Shown piece by piece: positions 44,729 through 54,217 of a stretch of DNA of 64,000 bases. The stretch's first letter is position 1; the number at the start of each line of letters is the position of its first letter. The notes below the pieces were generated by a model that was not told the DNA's origin, made no database searches, and saw nothing but the letters and a program-made list of their open reading frames with translations. The stretch lies in NCBI GenBank assembly GCA_000697665.1, contig KL197729.1, positions 226,596 through 290,595 of the forward strand, given 5' to 3'. Both the position numbers and the translations under genes were made by a program. The stretch comes from Jaapia argillacea MUCL 33604 (Eukaryota; Basidiomycota; Agaricomycetes; Jaapiales; Jaapiaceae).

Positions 44729-47619
44729 TGGTTTCAACGAAGGTAGACTGGAGGTGGGGGTGACAGGTGAGCTGAATTCCTTGATAGACGATTCTCGCTA
44801 AATACCTGAACGAGCGCCAGGAAACTAGGCTGTGCACCTTCGGGCATGCGTCCGTAGCATCTATAGTTCACCAAGAAAGCTCGGTTGCACCAATGGAGAT
44901 GTCGTGACGAAACGGTCAGGTACATTGTTCGACAAGAAAAGCTCGGTTTCACCAATGGAGATGTCATAAGGTCAGGCATCGGAATGGCGAGATTTGCGTC
45001 CTCCACAATCGTCAGATAAGTTGAAAGTTCAATCTCAGCTTCGCATTCCAGCCAGTGTCAATCCGCTGATCGTTGATCTGGGGCGATACACCAAAATCCC
45101 CTCCATCGCCAGATTGAGTGTTCCACGATGCTGATGCGATGCTGTGGATTCCAAGTAGCCAGTCACAGTTTTGCCACAATGACGGTCATGCAGCAGCAGC
45201 AGCTCGATGATGAAAGCCAAGACGATGATCTTGAAGGCAACATCTCGGAGGTACGACTTCAAGTTCCAGCCAACTCAACTTCGAGCAAGCTCGTAATTTT
45301 CGCAGGCCCGGGCCGGAACCCAGACTCTTCTGAATACCAGTCGGCCAGCAAAGCGTGGTCTCACTGGTTCACTGGTGGGCACGATTGATACGTAGTGCAG
45401 ACACGCTGTATATGTGAGATTCTTACGTCGGTCTAAGGATCGTCTTGGAGGTAATTGTTCGCGGGAGTTTACATGGCAGGAATTCGCTGCAGTTCCAGAA
45501 TAGAGAACTCTGGCGATCGACTCGCTGACCTTGACCTCGCGACGCGTGCACAAGGATCCCACTACATCGAAATTGTGACTAAGGTGCAAGACTCGACGCC
45601 ACCATTTTCACAGAAGTAGATACTGTATCTCGCCAATTCTGCGAGTCCCGACGAGAGTGTTCTATCGCCGGACGAAACTCCTGCTGTCCAGGAAATATCC
45701 AGCGGAGGGCAAGATTCCTAGATACAACAACGCGATAAAGATCGTGGCCCTGTAGATGACGGCTGTTGAAAAAAGATTGAAGGAGTAAGCAGGTACACCG
45801 GTCCAATGTAACACGAGACTAAACCACCAAGGAAGCAAAGCAGCGCACCGAAGGGAATGAATGCACTGGGCTTACCAGCATCTGGGCCGATCAAAATGTG
45901 TCCAAGACGATGCCCAACACGATTAGATTGAGAACCAGTAAATCCGAAAACGACGATGCTCGGTATGTCTTCCACTCTAGAAATCTCCCACACGGATCCA
46001 GTGCCGAGCATCGCCACTGGCATATCGGAGTGATCCTGTTGAATTTTGCATTGAATGATAAGCCCATTGTCCAGAGAAGCCCAATCCAAAAGGACACCTT
46101 TGGTGAGCAATTGAGTAGGACAATGTCGAAGTTCAACCTCCGTGACTGGCACAGTACCAGTACTGATCGTCGGTACAGGTATACCGAAAAAAGTGATATT
46201 GGCTGATCCACTTCACTCGTTCTCAGAAATGGGGGGGGGTAAAAAGAGCACCCCGATCAAACTGCGGGTTGGGACAGATAGCTGGGGATCAGCGATAATA
46301 GAGTGTATCTGCACGTAGGATATCCTAGCGGAGTAGCCAATCTGGTTGCAGAAAAGCTCGAAAATTTCCTTTCTCGTTATTCCAAAGTGTAGGATATCCT
46401 AGTGCAGATACACTCTAATGGAGAGTAAACAAAATGGAAAGGCACTGGTTCATCCCGGGTCCTTTACAGCGATGAAGGCTCGTATGGTAAGGGACAATCC
46501 ATCCTGTACACGTGAAGACTTCTCGACCACACGGTCCAAAGATCCCAGGGAAAGCTGTGTAGTTAAGGCACCCCACCAAAAGTGCCAATCTGCGTTGATG
46601 TCGGGGGTTAAGTTTACTGTGCGGCGTCTAAGAATTTGGAAAAGAGGCTGTTCATGCTCTGTAGTCAATCCCGCCCACGGACCTGGTGTCGGGGATGCTG
46701 TGATAGCTGATAAGATACCAAGTGCAATTGAACTATATTGACGACCAAGTCTGAGTGGAACGTGGATACGCAGGAGTGAGTGCGATGATGGAGAGGTGGG
46801 TCCATATCGGTCCACTCATCCAAGGACCAGTATTCCCACACCTTCGTAGACCTTCCCACACTCAGAATCGGATTGATGTTACAACAAATATTTCTTTTCT
46901 TCTCTTTTTCCTACTACTGTACATACATGTCTGCATACTGCATAAGTCGATGGCAATGGGAGGTTGATACACTAAAAGGGACATTGAACCTGGCGATGGT
47001 GGGGTGGGATGAAGGTACGGCGTGGTCTAAGGGATTAAGAAAGGGCGAAGTTGGTCGATCGATCGGGATGGCGGGCATTTGGTGTGAAGGTAAGGGGGTG
47101 AAGCGGGAATAAGAGAAACGACCGAAAAGATGAAGCAAAGCAAAGACGTTAAGATACTTTCGAAAAGCAAATATCGAAATAAGACTAAGTACTCCAGAAC
47201 AATATGAAATCATAAATCAAGGCCTGAACATCGTCAACAAATGCAAAGCGTCCACGTCGCGCAAAGTAAGGGTGTAAAGAGAAGCCAGGGATGGAACCGA
47301 GAACGATGGAAGAAATAGACGTCTGGTTCGAGGCGAAGGTGTGGGGGGTGGAGTGGGTGGGTGATAGGGGATACAGTCCGGGTTTTTGGTTTCGATTATG
47401 CTTGGGGTGGTGTTATAGGTGGTGGTACTGATACAGTCTATGATGGGGTCCGGTCGAAGGTCATGATTGAAAGTAAGAGGCATCGAAGGGGGGTATTGGA
47501 AGTTCGTCTTCACGCGTCCTCGGAAAAAATATATGGTTTTCGACGTTTGTTTGAGAAGGGTCCAGCTCGTCTCTCGCGCGTCTTCATCGGCCTCTCCTAG
47601 AAGGAACAACAACAACAAC
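44729..47619. other. Mostly non-coding region with small repeats
   Basis: No confident gene in about 2.9 kb. Minus-strand frames (for example 46152 to 45718, with a hydrophobic end) lack an ATG and family features. A 45-50 bp direct duplication (44871-44920 and 44932-44976, both containing CACCAATGGAGATGTC) lies in the upstream region of the zinc-finger fusion. A run of nine G is at about 46231. A 115-bp inverted-repeat element is listed separately. Confidence 0.45.
46301..46415. mobile_element. 115-bp TA-flanked inverted-repeat element (MITE-like)
   Basis: The left end GAGTGTATCTGCACGTAGGA and the right end (reverse complement) GAGTGTATCTGCACTAGGAT match over about 26 bp with one indel. TA flanks both sides (46299-46300 and 46416-46417), as expected for a TA target duplication of the Tc1/mariner-like class. 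The 60-bp middle (about 46328-46389) has no coding capacity. The small size, terminal inverted repeats and TA flanks make a non-autonomous element the best reading. A single copy was seen in this window. Confidence 0.6.
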
Positions 47620-48561
47620 TCATCTCGTCCCCCCATAAACCCTCATCTCAACGACTCCCAAACCCTTCGGCGTCTTCTCAAACCCAGCAAACATCGTTCT
47701 CCCAACCAACCAGTCAACCCTCTTAACACCCTTCCTCCGTTCCTCCTCCTTCTCCGCATCACCCCCTCGAACCCTCCTATACCTCGCCCTCCAGCTCTCT
47801 TCCACCTCATGCCTCATCTTCTTGTCCAACCCATCGTACTCGCCCCTGTTCACCGGCGTCCTCAGACTACTATAGATTTGATGGAGGACGTCGGAGACGG
47901 TGACGTAGGGGTATGGAGAGGATGGAGGTGGAGCGATAGTGATAGGCCAAGGAAGTGGGGGGCAGAGAATGTGGAGGGAGGATAGAGGTGGTTGCGTGGC
48001 TGGGTGATTCAGAGTTTGAAGGGACAAAGCCTGTTTGGTGGAGGTGACGATATGGGATGGAGGGAGGAGGAGATCGTAGTGCAAGGGTGGAGGGTACGGC
48101 GCGAACTGTGCTGAGAAGATGGGATGCAGTTCGTAGTGGTGGGGATCGACGTGTCGAGGTGGAGCCAAACCATGCCCGGCAAGCGGAGGCCGTGATTGGG
48201 CATGGTTGGACTGGTTAGACGATGACGACGATGACGATGGAGAGAAGAGGGCTGCCGCTGCTGGGGGCATGGGTGTATGGAGAAAGGCTTCGTGCTGGGG
48301 AGGGGTTATCGGACCATTTGACGACGCGATAGACGATGCGCACGAGAGGGTCGGCGATGGAGGGATATACACGTCCCGCTCGGGAGCAAAGTGTACTCGC
48401 TTACTAGGGGCCATTGGCTCGAGGGGTAAGGGAGGAAGAGGTTTGTGTTCTGAAGATGATGAGGAGGAGTTCGAACGCGACTGATTGTGATGATGATGGT
48501 GATGAGGGTTGGCTGATTTATGGGGGGAGTCGGCGGATAAATCAATATCGTCTCTTGACAT
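47620..48561 (-). CDS. DUF6699-domain protein (313 aa)
   Basis: A single intronless frame. The first roughly 165 residues are low-complexity: a His run (NPHHHHHHNQ), Ser runs and Pro-rich stretches. The C-terminal domain starts near PPLSSLHILCPPLPWPITI, continues YVTVSDVLHQIYSSLRTPV and RGEYDGLDKKMRHEVEESWR, then RVDWLVGRTMFAGFEKTPKG, ending in EMRVYGGTR. The hinge V-T-V-x-DV-x-x-x-IY-x-x-LR and the terminal D-W-L-x-R-T-x-F-x-G-x-E motif are shared with the gene at 58422, placing both in one DUF6699 subgroup. Function unknown. The ATG at 48561 is the first in frame, and the frame is intact. Confidence 0.8.
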   Translation of the reverse strand: MSRDDIDLSADSPHKSANPHHHHHHNQSRSNSSSSSSEHKPLPPLPLEPMAPSKRVHFAPERDVYIPPSPTLSCASSIASSNGPITPPQHEAFLHTPMPPAAAALFSPSSSSSSSNQSNHAQSRPPLAGHGLAPPRHVDPHHYELHPIFSAQFAPYPPPLHYDLLLPPSHIVTSTKQALSLQTLNHPATQPPLSSLHILCPPLPWPITIAPPPSSPYPYVTVSDVLHQIYSSLRTPVNRGEYDGLDKKMRHEVEESWRARYRRVRGGDAEKEEERRKGVKRVDWLVGRTMFAGFEKTPKGLGVVEMRVYGGTR

Positions 48562-51500
48562 GGCGGGGTTATTTATATTCGGGGACGCGTCCTATTCTGT
48601 GTGGGTATGGAGTATGTACAGCCTTTTCAAGACTGCAGTGAACAAAGTACTGGGCGGGTTCTTGGAGGAATGGATAAGTGGCTGTTCGTCTTTTGAGCGC
48701 TAGCTGCGGTCGTCGTGGTGCCAGTCGAGAAGGGGATGAGAGAAGAGTCGGTCGATTTTAATCAGGAGCCGAACAAGGGAACCGCGTCCATATAGCAACG
48801 CAGAACTTGTAGCGCCCAAGGCCTTCCTTTATATATCTCCATAGCCTCATCTGGTGTTGGTCTCCAAACCAACAGGGGTATATTATCGGATACGTGTTGG
48901 CTCGCCTTGAGGGAGTCACACGCAGGAGAAACAAGGAGCATCGCCCTCTCCGATGTCGTCAAGTCCAAGTTCGGTAGCCATCTCGTATTTTCTCAGCCGG
49001 GATCTTGACCGAGTATAGCCTTGTTTGCTTGATATGCCAATCAGATGGCTGCACCAACCTCGTGGGTCGTCTGGAAATGGATCGATTGGCCGGCTCTTTT
49101 TACCAGCAATTGTCGTTCGTCGGCCTCGTTGTTATCCCGCGACACTATTTTTCATCAGCACAATCCCGTACCTGTGCATCTCCTCACCCATCACATATTC
49201 ACCACCCCCATCACTCGAGATCCTCAGTTGTTTTCATTGTACTTTCGGAAATCTTCCTCGTCGCGTGTTGGGCGGGGCAACTCATCACACCGGGTCACAT
49301 TGACTCCACTCTTGATCCGGTACTCCTTTGGAATGATTGCATAAAGGGGTTATCGACGGTCAGCACATCCCGTATTGCCTCAACGCTAGTCACCACGGCA
49401 CCCAACCCGCCGTACCTCGTCCCTCCCTCGTCGGACACATGCGCTCCAGACGATTGGCCTATCCGAGCCATTAGCCAACGTTTCACCAACTCGACTGTAT
49501 TCCGCTCGCTGAAACCGCACGTGTGGCTATGCTTCAAGCGCTCAAGCATGTACCTCATGGGCGAAGACCTGCGTGGGAGGCCAACCGAGCATTATCGCTT
49601 CTGGCGTATCTGCACCGACATCACTATACAGTTGATTTTCGAACCAATCGCCGATAGTCTTGATGACACTACGGACTCGCACAATTCCTTATCCCGAAAC
49701 CCATTCTGGTGCGCAGCTTTGCTTCATTTTCAACGATATTAGGTTCAGAATTGACAGAAGCATCCCCAGTAGTCTCTTGGAATGACGGGAGCACACTCGA
49801 CTTGGTTAGAGTCGGGACACGTGGTGAGACCTGATGATACTTTCTTTCATCTAAGGTTTCTCCGGAGCGGTGCATCCGCGCCCTATCTCGCCGACTTTGG
49901 GGTATGGTGAGACAGTAGTCAGGTTCAGCATCGTCATATGCGCCCCACACTTTCAAAGAGTCATCTCCAGTCATGATGGAGGTAAATCCCGGGTCGGCGG
50001 CAAGATGGAGAGGAGCTCGAGTGATTCGAGTCCTTATCCGCTGCGCATCGCTCATATCTTGATCGGGACCGCAAAACGCACTTGGGTTAGCTCCTGCCTC
50101 GCCCTATATCCCCCTAGCTCACCCAACTATTTGCAGAGCACTTCCTTCCACGCCAACCATACCCCAAATCCCACTTCTCCGGTGCAAAACCTCCTCCGGT
50201 CTACTTGGCTCACACGACGTACGCAGTACTCACACTTCTATCCTTATCTTATCTGAATAACCATTCTCACACTCCTTACTTCCATCCACATTCGGCTCTT
50301 ATAGAGCCAAGCTCATCGTCTCCTCGACTTGCCGAACGATATTTGGGACCAGGGCAAAGGGTGTGCATTCTCAGTGTCTGATGAGAATGGTAAGAGATAC
50401 CCACGATGATGGCCATCGAAGTTGATATCTTCCCCTTCCTCCCCCCTGTCTGTCCAAAGGCCATCTCGGCGTCGGACAAGTGCTTTATTGAAGGGAGGCG
50501 GAGGCTGGGATCGATCTGATCAGGTACGGAGGTGATGGGAACCATGTGGTCCGGTCTCTTGGATCCTCTCTTGGTCTTCGTCGGAAGTCCGATCACGGCC
50601 TATCCTCGTCAGCTCTTGTGGACTATTGGACAGCTCTTGATGAACTCTTGGCTTGTCATCGGCTCCTGATCTGTTCACCGTCGCTGTTCACTGCCAAGCC
50701 GCTGTGAAACGGAAGTCCGTTCCATTTCGCTGCACCTTCGGATGGACCAAATTGCCGAATCGTCTGGTGACCAGCATATATGCGCTGGTTTGGTGAACTT
50801 TTGGATCGCCCCTCACCCTGGATGTTTCGGAGTGCTCGGTACCCCAACTCTTTCTTGCATGGGATCTTCTAGCTACCGAGGAAATCCTCTCCGATCGATA
50901 TGTTTTTCGCGATCTCGGACCACTGTCGTTTCAGAAAGCGGTCGTGGATCCCGAAAAGCTTATCCTTCGAACTTTTCCTTCTCCTTGGAAAAATTCCTTC
51001 CAACGTCTTGGATGCTTGGTTAATTCCATTCTCCTAGGTCTCAAAAATACACCCTCCGATCGCGACGGTCCTCATCACTTCTGGTCTGCTGCCCTCATAT
51101 CAGCCGCTTCTGGCTCTTCGTTCATCAGCGTTTGGATAACTTTGGCCCACCTTGCTACGTCCTTATCTGGACAAGACCAACTCGAGTTAGGTCCATTGAC
51201 GTATAGATCACCCCTCCGACTCCCGTCAAACGCAAAGTGACTCGAGATGTCAGAATGGGACGAGGAAGGACCGGCCCGACTGTGCATTCATCTGCCCTTG
51301 CTGTTTGTTTGGCTGAGTTCAGCTCATCCCATCGGACCTTGCCACGTCGTCATTCACACAAGTCCATTCTCGAGTTGGATCCTTTGAGCTATTGATCAAC
51401 CCTCCGACTCCCGTCTTGATCGCAAAGTGGCCTTGAGATGACAGACTCGGACGATGGAGGGCCAGCCCGACAATGCGTTCGGTATTCGTTTCAACTTTGC

Positions 51501-53082
51501 TCTTTCGCCACTATTTCCTATGAGCTTACTCGACCGACCGGCCATGCTTGTGACGGATGCTTTGACTCACGGAAGAACGAAAAGTCGCATCCGGCAAGAC
51601 TCGGGATGGGACCCATACTTCATTTATCACCCCGAGTGTCTACGACCGGCCAAGTATCTCAACAACCGGTGTTAGTATTACGGTCGGTGCCCAACTCTCT
51701 CCTTCCTCCGCGTTTTCCTCACTTCAAGATTCTGTCAGGTTCGGCTGAAATGTGTTCTGGTTTCGTAGAGGTCGAGTCTGGGACTTCTGTATTTCATCTA
51801 TGCACTCCGGAGTGCCCGGGCTGCTCACCTACCTTGCTCGCTGAATAAGGTGTGTCGACGCGCCGCTGCGAAAGCACTTGTTTCGTCTCCTTCGTTTAAG
51901 GTGGTTTGTCAACTCTGGAGTTTGACGCCCACTGCGGATCATAGCCGTCTCACTCGGAATGAGACCCCCAGGTGGAAGCTGCGGGGATACTCAGCTATAT
52001 CAGTCAGCCGAAAGGCCCTTGGCTTGGGGTCTGGTGTTTCCAACCCATGGATCCCGCTCTCTTGTCGAATTCAGGTACCATGATGGTGCACGGTTCGCTG
52101 AGGCCGCGGCATCGCTTACTGTGATGTCGGTTTCCTCTTAGCGAGCTGGTATGACCTTGTCTCTCATCAAGAAATGTCCAAATTTTGACAACTCTAAGTC
52201 AGCCGGGTTTTTTAGACTCTGCAGAGTCGTTTTTGGTCGGACAGGAAGTCATTCCGGATTCTCACTTCAATCCGTCTGCGGTGTGGATTTGCTGGCAGTC
52301 ACTCTGTTAGGGATATCTGTTCCGACGCTCATGGATATCTCCAGACAGACCTTATTCCAGACCGAGGCGAGTGCGAACCTGGGCTTTCTCGAAGGTACGA
52401 TGTTCAGCTCGCTCCACAGGAGCAACTCCCCACTCATTCGGTCCGGAGTGCTCTGACGAAGGGTTTCATTCCTTGCCATAACAGATTTAATTCGCTTGAG
52501 ACTGTATGAGGGGCTGTGCTTCCAGCGACCAAAGTTCACCGCGTGTATATTTGCTGTGTGGGTGACTGACCGAGCTTTTTTATCGTGTTCGGAATACTAA
52601 TACTGACTTGCCTTGATCTTCGGAATTGTTTCATATCACCCTTTGGGTTTGCACTGTTAGTGGATGTCGAACTGGAGGCATTACGTTCGGAACTGACGAG
52701 CAATCTTTCGTGCTGTGCTGGAGAAATTTCGTTTCCCTCCCTTGACAATAGTATGTTTATTGGCTGCCGCCTCCTGTTCCTGTCGTAGCTATCCTTCGAC
52801 GATGTAACTCATTCTTCTCAACAGTGTCCTGTTCTACTAGTAGCAGTCCGACCTTCACCTTGTTCCTTTCATTCCTCACAGTTCAGTGGTGCGTCTAATC
52901 TTGATTCCTGGTTTTCGGTTACCTCGGTAGATATGTACTTTTCGGTCCGCGTTTCATCGAGTCGACTTTTGCAAGTCAACTTGTGAATAGAATATGTGGA
53001 AAACGCAGCTACTTATTCGAATCCTTACTGCATTTAAATAAGATGTGAACTTGCGTGGGAACGATTGGTGCTCCCAAATGCA
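48562..53082. other. 4.5-kb gene-poor region
   Basis: No family recognised. The longest ATG frame is 49077-49742 (listed separately). A minus frame of 128 codons (50055 to 49669) is open but featureless. A diverged tandem duplication of about 190 bp is visible around 51150-51530: both copies contain CCCTCCGACTCCCGTC, then CGCAAAGTG, GAGATG and GCCCGAC. The region may contain decayed genes, but none can be rebuilt with confidence. Confidence 0.45.
49077..49742 (+). CDS. Orphan ORF, 221 codons, low confidence
   Basis: A plus frame starting MDRLAGSFYQQLSFVGLVVI, with one clear hydrophobic stretch (VVFIVLSEIFLVACWAGQLI) and a C-terminal half rich in Trp, Arg and Phe (HVWLCFKRSSMYLMG, HYRFWRICTDITIQLIFE). 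It belongs to no family I recognise and has no obvious introns. The open frame continues upstream without an ATG. It may be a lineage-specific gene, a decayed exon, or chance; a frame this long is uncommon by chance but not impossible in 64 kb. Confidence 0.25.
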   Translation: MDRLAGSFYQQLSFVGLVVIPRHYFSSAQSRTCASPHPSHIHHPHHSRSSVVFIVLSEIFLVACWAGQLITPGHIDSTLDPVLLWNDCIKGLSTVSTSRIASTLVTTAPNPPYLVPPSSDTCAPDDWPIRAISQRFTNSTVFRSLKPHVWLCFKRSSMYLMGEDLRGRPTEHYRFWRICTDITIQLIFEPIADSLDDTTDSHNSLSRNPFWCAALLHFQRY

Positions 53083-53090
53083 CTTAGGGA

Positions 53091-53745
53091 GGGGATAATG
53101 CTATCCAGAAACCCAGGTTAAGAGAGAAACGACCAAGTCAACGAAAGCTGAGCAAAGTCAGGGAGGGTTGTTGATCTCGGAGCCCAGGGGTTTCGGGCGG
53201 TGTCAAGCCCGAGGGTGCCTACTGTAGTTCTAGCGGAGGAAGATTGATGCTGGGATTGGCCGAGAACTTCGCTACACTGCGAGCACCTGGTGGCAACAGC
53301 GCCGACGTCGTTTGGCACGGAGTCGCGCTCGTCGCTGTGGACAGCGGGCAGCGGCTTGCTCACCGAAAGTCGAGAGGATTGGAAGCCATTCCAACAAACT
53401 GCATTTATATGTCGCATTATCACCAACTATACAAAATTTTCAATCAATTTGTTTTTGCTTTTTGATGTTGTCGACAACGACGAGTGTGACTACTTCGCCG
53501 CCGTGCCAAACGACGTTGGCGCCGTTGCCAACAGGTGCTCGCACTGTAGCGCTTCTCGCCCAATCCCAGCATCAATCTTCCTCCGCTAGAACTACAGTAG
53601 GCACCCTCGGGCTTGACACCACCCGAAATCCCTGGACTCCGAGATCAACAACCCTCCCTGATTTTGCTCAGCTTTCGTTGACTTGGCCGTTTCTCGCTTA
53701 ACCCGGGTTTCCAGCAGAAACTGGGGTTTCTGGACAGCATTATCC
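53091..53745. mobile_element. 655-bp foldback element with 8-bp target duplication (hAT-like, non-autonomous)
   Basis: Two long inverted arms (about 53091-53343 and 53473-53745) are reverse complements with scattered differences; the right arm carries an extra block of about 18 bp near 53705-53725. The ends read GGGGATAATGCTATCCAGAA and, reversed on the right, GGATAATGCTGTCCAGAA. CTTAGGGA flanks both sides (53083-53090 and 53746-53753), an exact 8-bp direct repeat like the target duplications made by hAT-type transposases. The roughly 130-bp centre and the arms have no transposase. It is therefore a non-autonomous DNA element that would fold into a long hairpin. Confidence 0.75.
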
Positions 53746-54217
53746 CTTAGGGACCCACAACATCATTCGAGTTGTTACTTTGTTCCCTCTACAAAACAGC
53801 CTACGCACCTAAAGAGCTGAGTTCAACGCGAATGGATCCTAGCTTTAGCCGAGCATGGCGTACGTGTAATTGTCGAACGTCTGATTCTGGCAACCCACTC
53901 ACGCCCGTCGGTTGTTGAGCGGGATGGCGATCCAATTATTAATGCTGATAACACTAACAACGTCAACTGCGACGATCTCAAACGGCCTTGGCGGTACGTA
54001 TTGCAGTGCACTGGTGCCTTCCATTGGTTAATCTCAGACGGAACAAATGGACATCAGACAGGGAATTTTCCTGAATGGGCTCTGCAATATTGGGATGTCC
54101 GGGGATGCGCACAGGATTTGACAGATAGACGCTCTCGTATAAGTACTGAACGGCTCCTCAGTGACTGCTACCATTCTCATTCCGTCCAACGTCATCCTGT
54201 AGCCCACTCTACTACCG

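Noticed and set aside
45718-46152. 145-codon minus frame with a membrane-like end
   Set aside because: It lacks an ATG start and splice-supported extensions, and no paralogue was seen in the window.
53118-53701. Three to four open frames inside the foldback element read as genes
   Set aside because: The frames mirror each other because the arms are inverted copies; their translations are low-information and shared only through the repeat.
53091-53745. Foldback element as an LTR retroelement or solo LTR
   Set aside because: The ends are inverted, not direct, and the target duplication is 8 bp with no TG...CA ends, primer site or retroviral-type domains.
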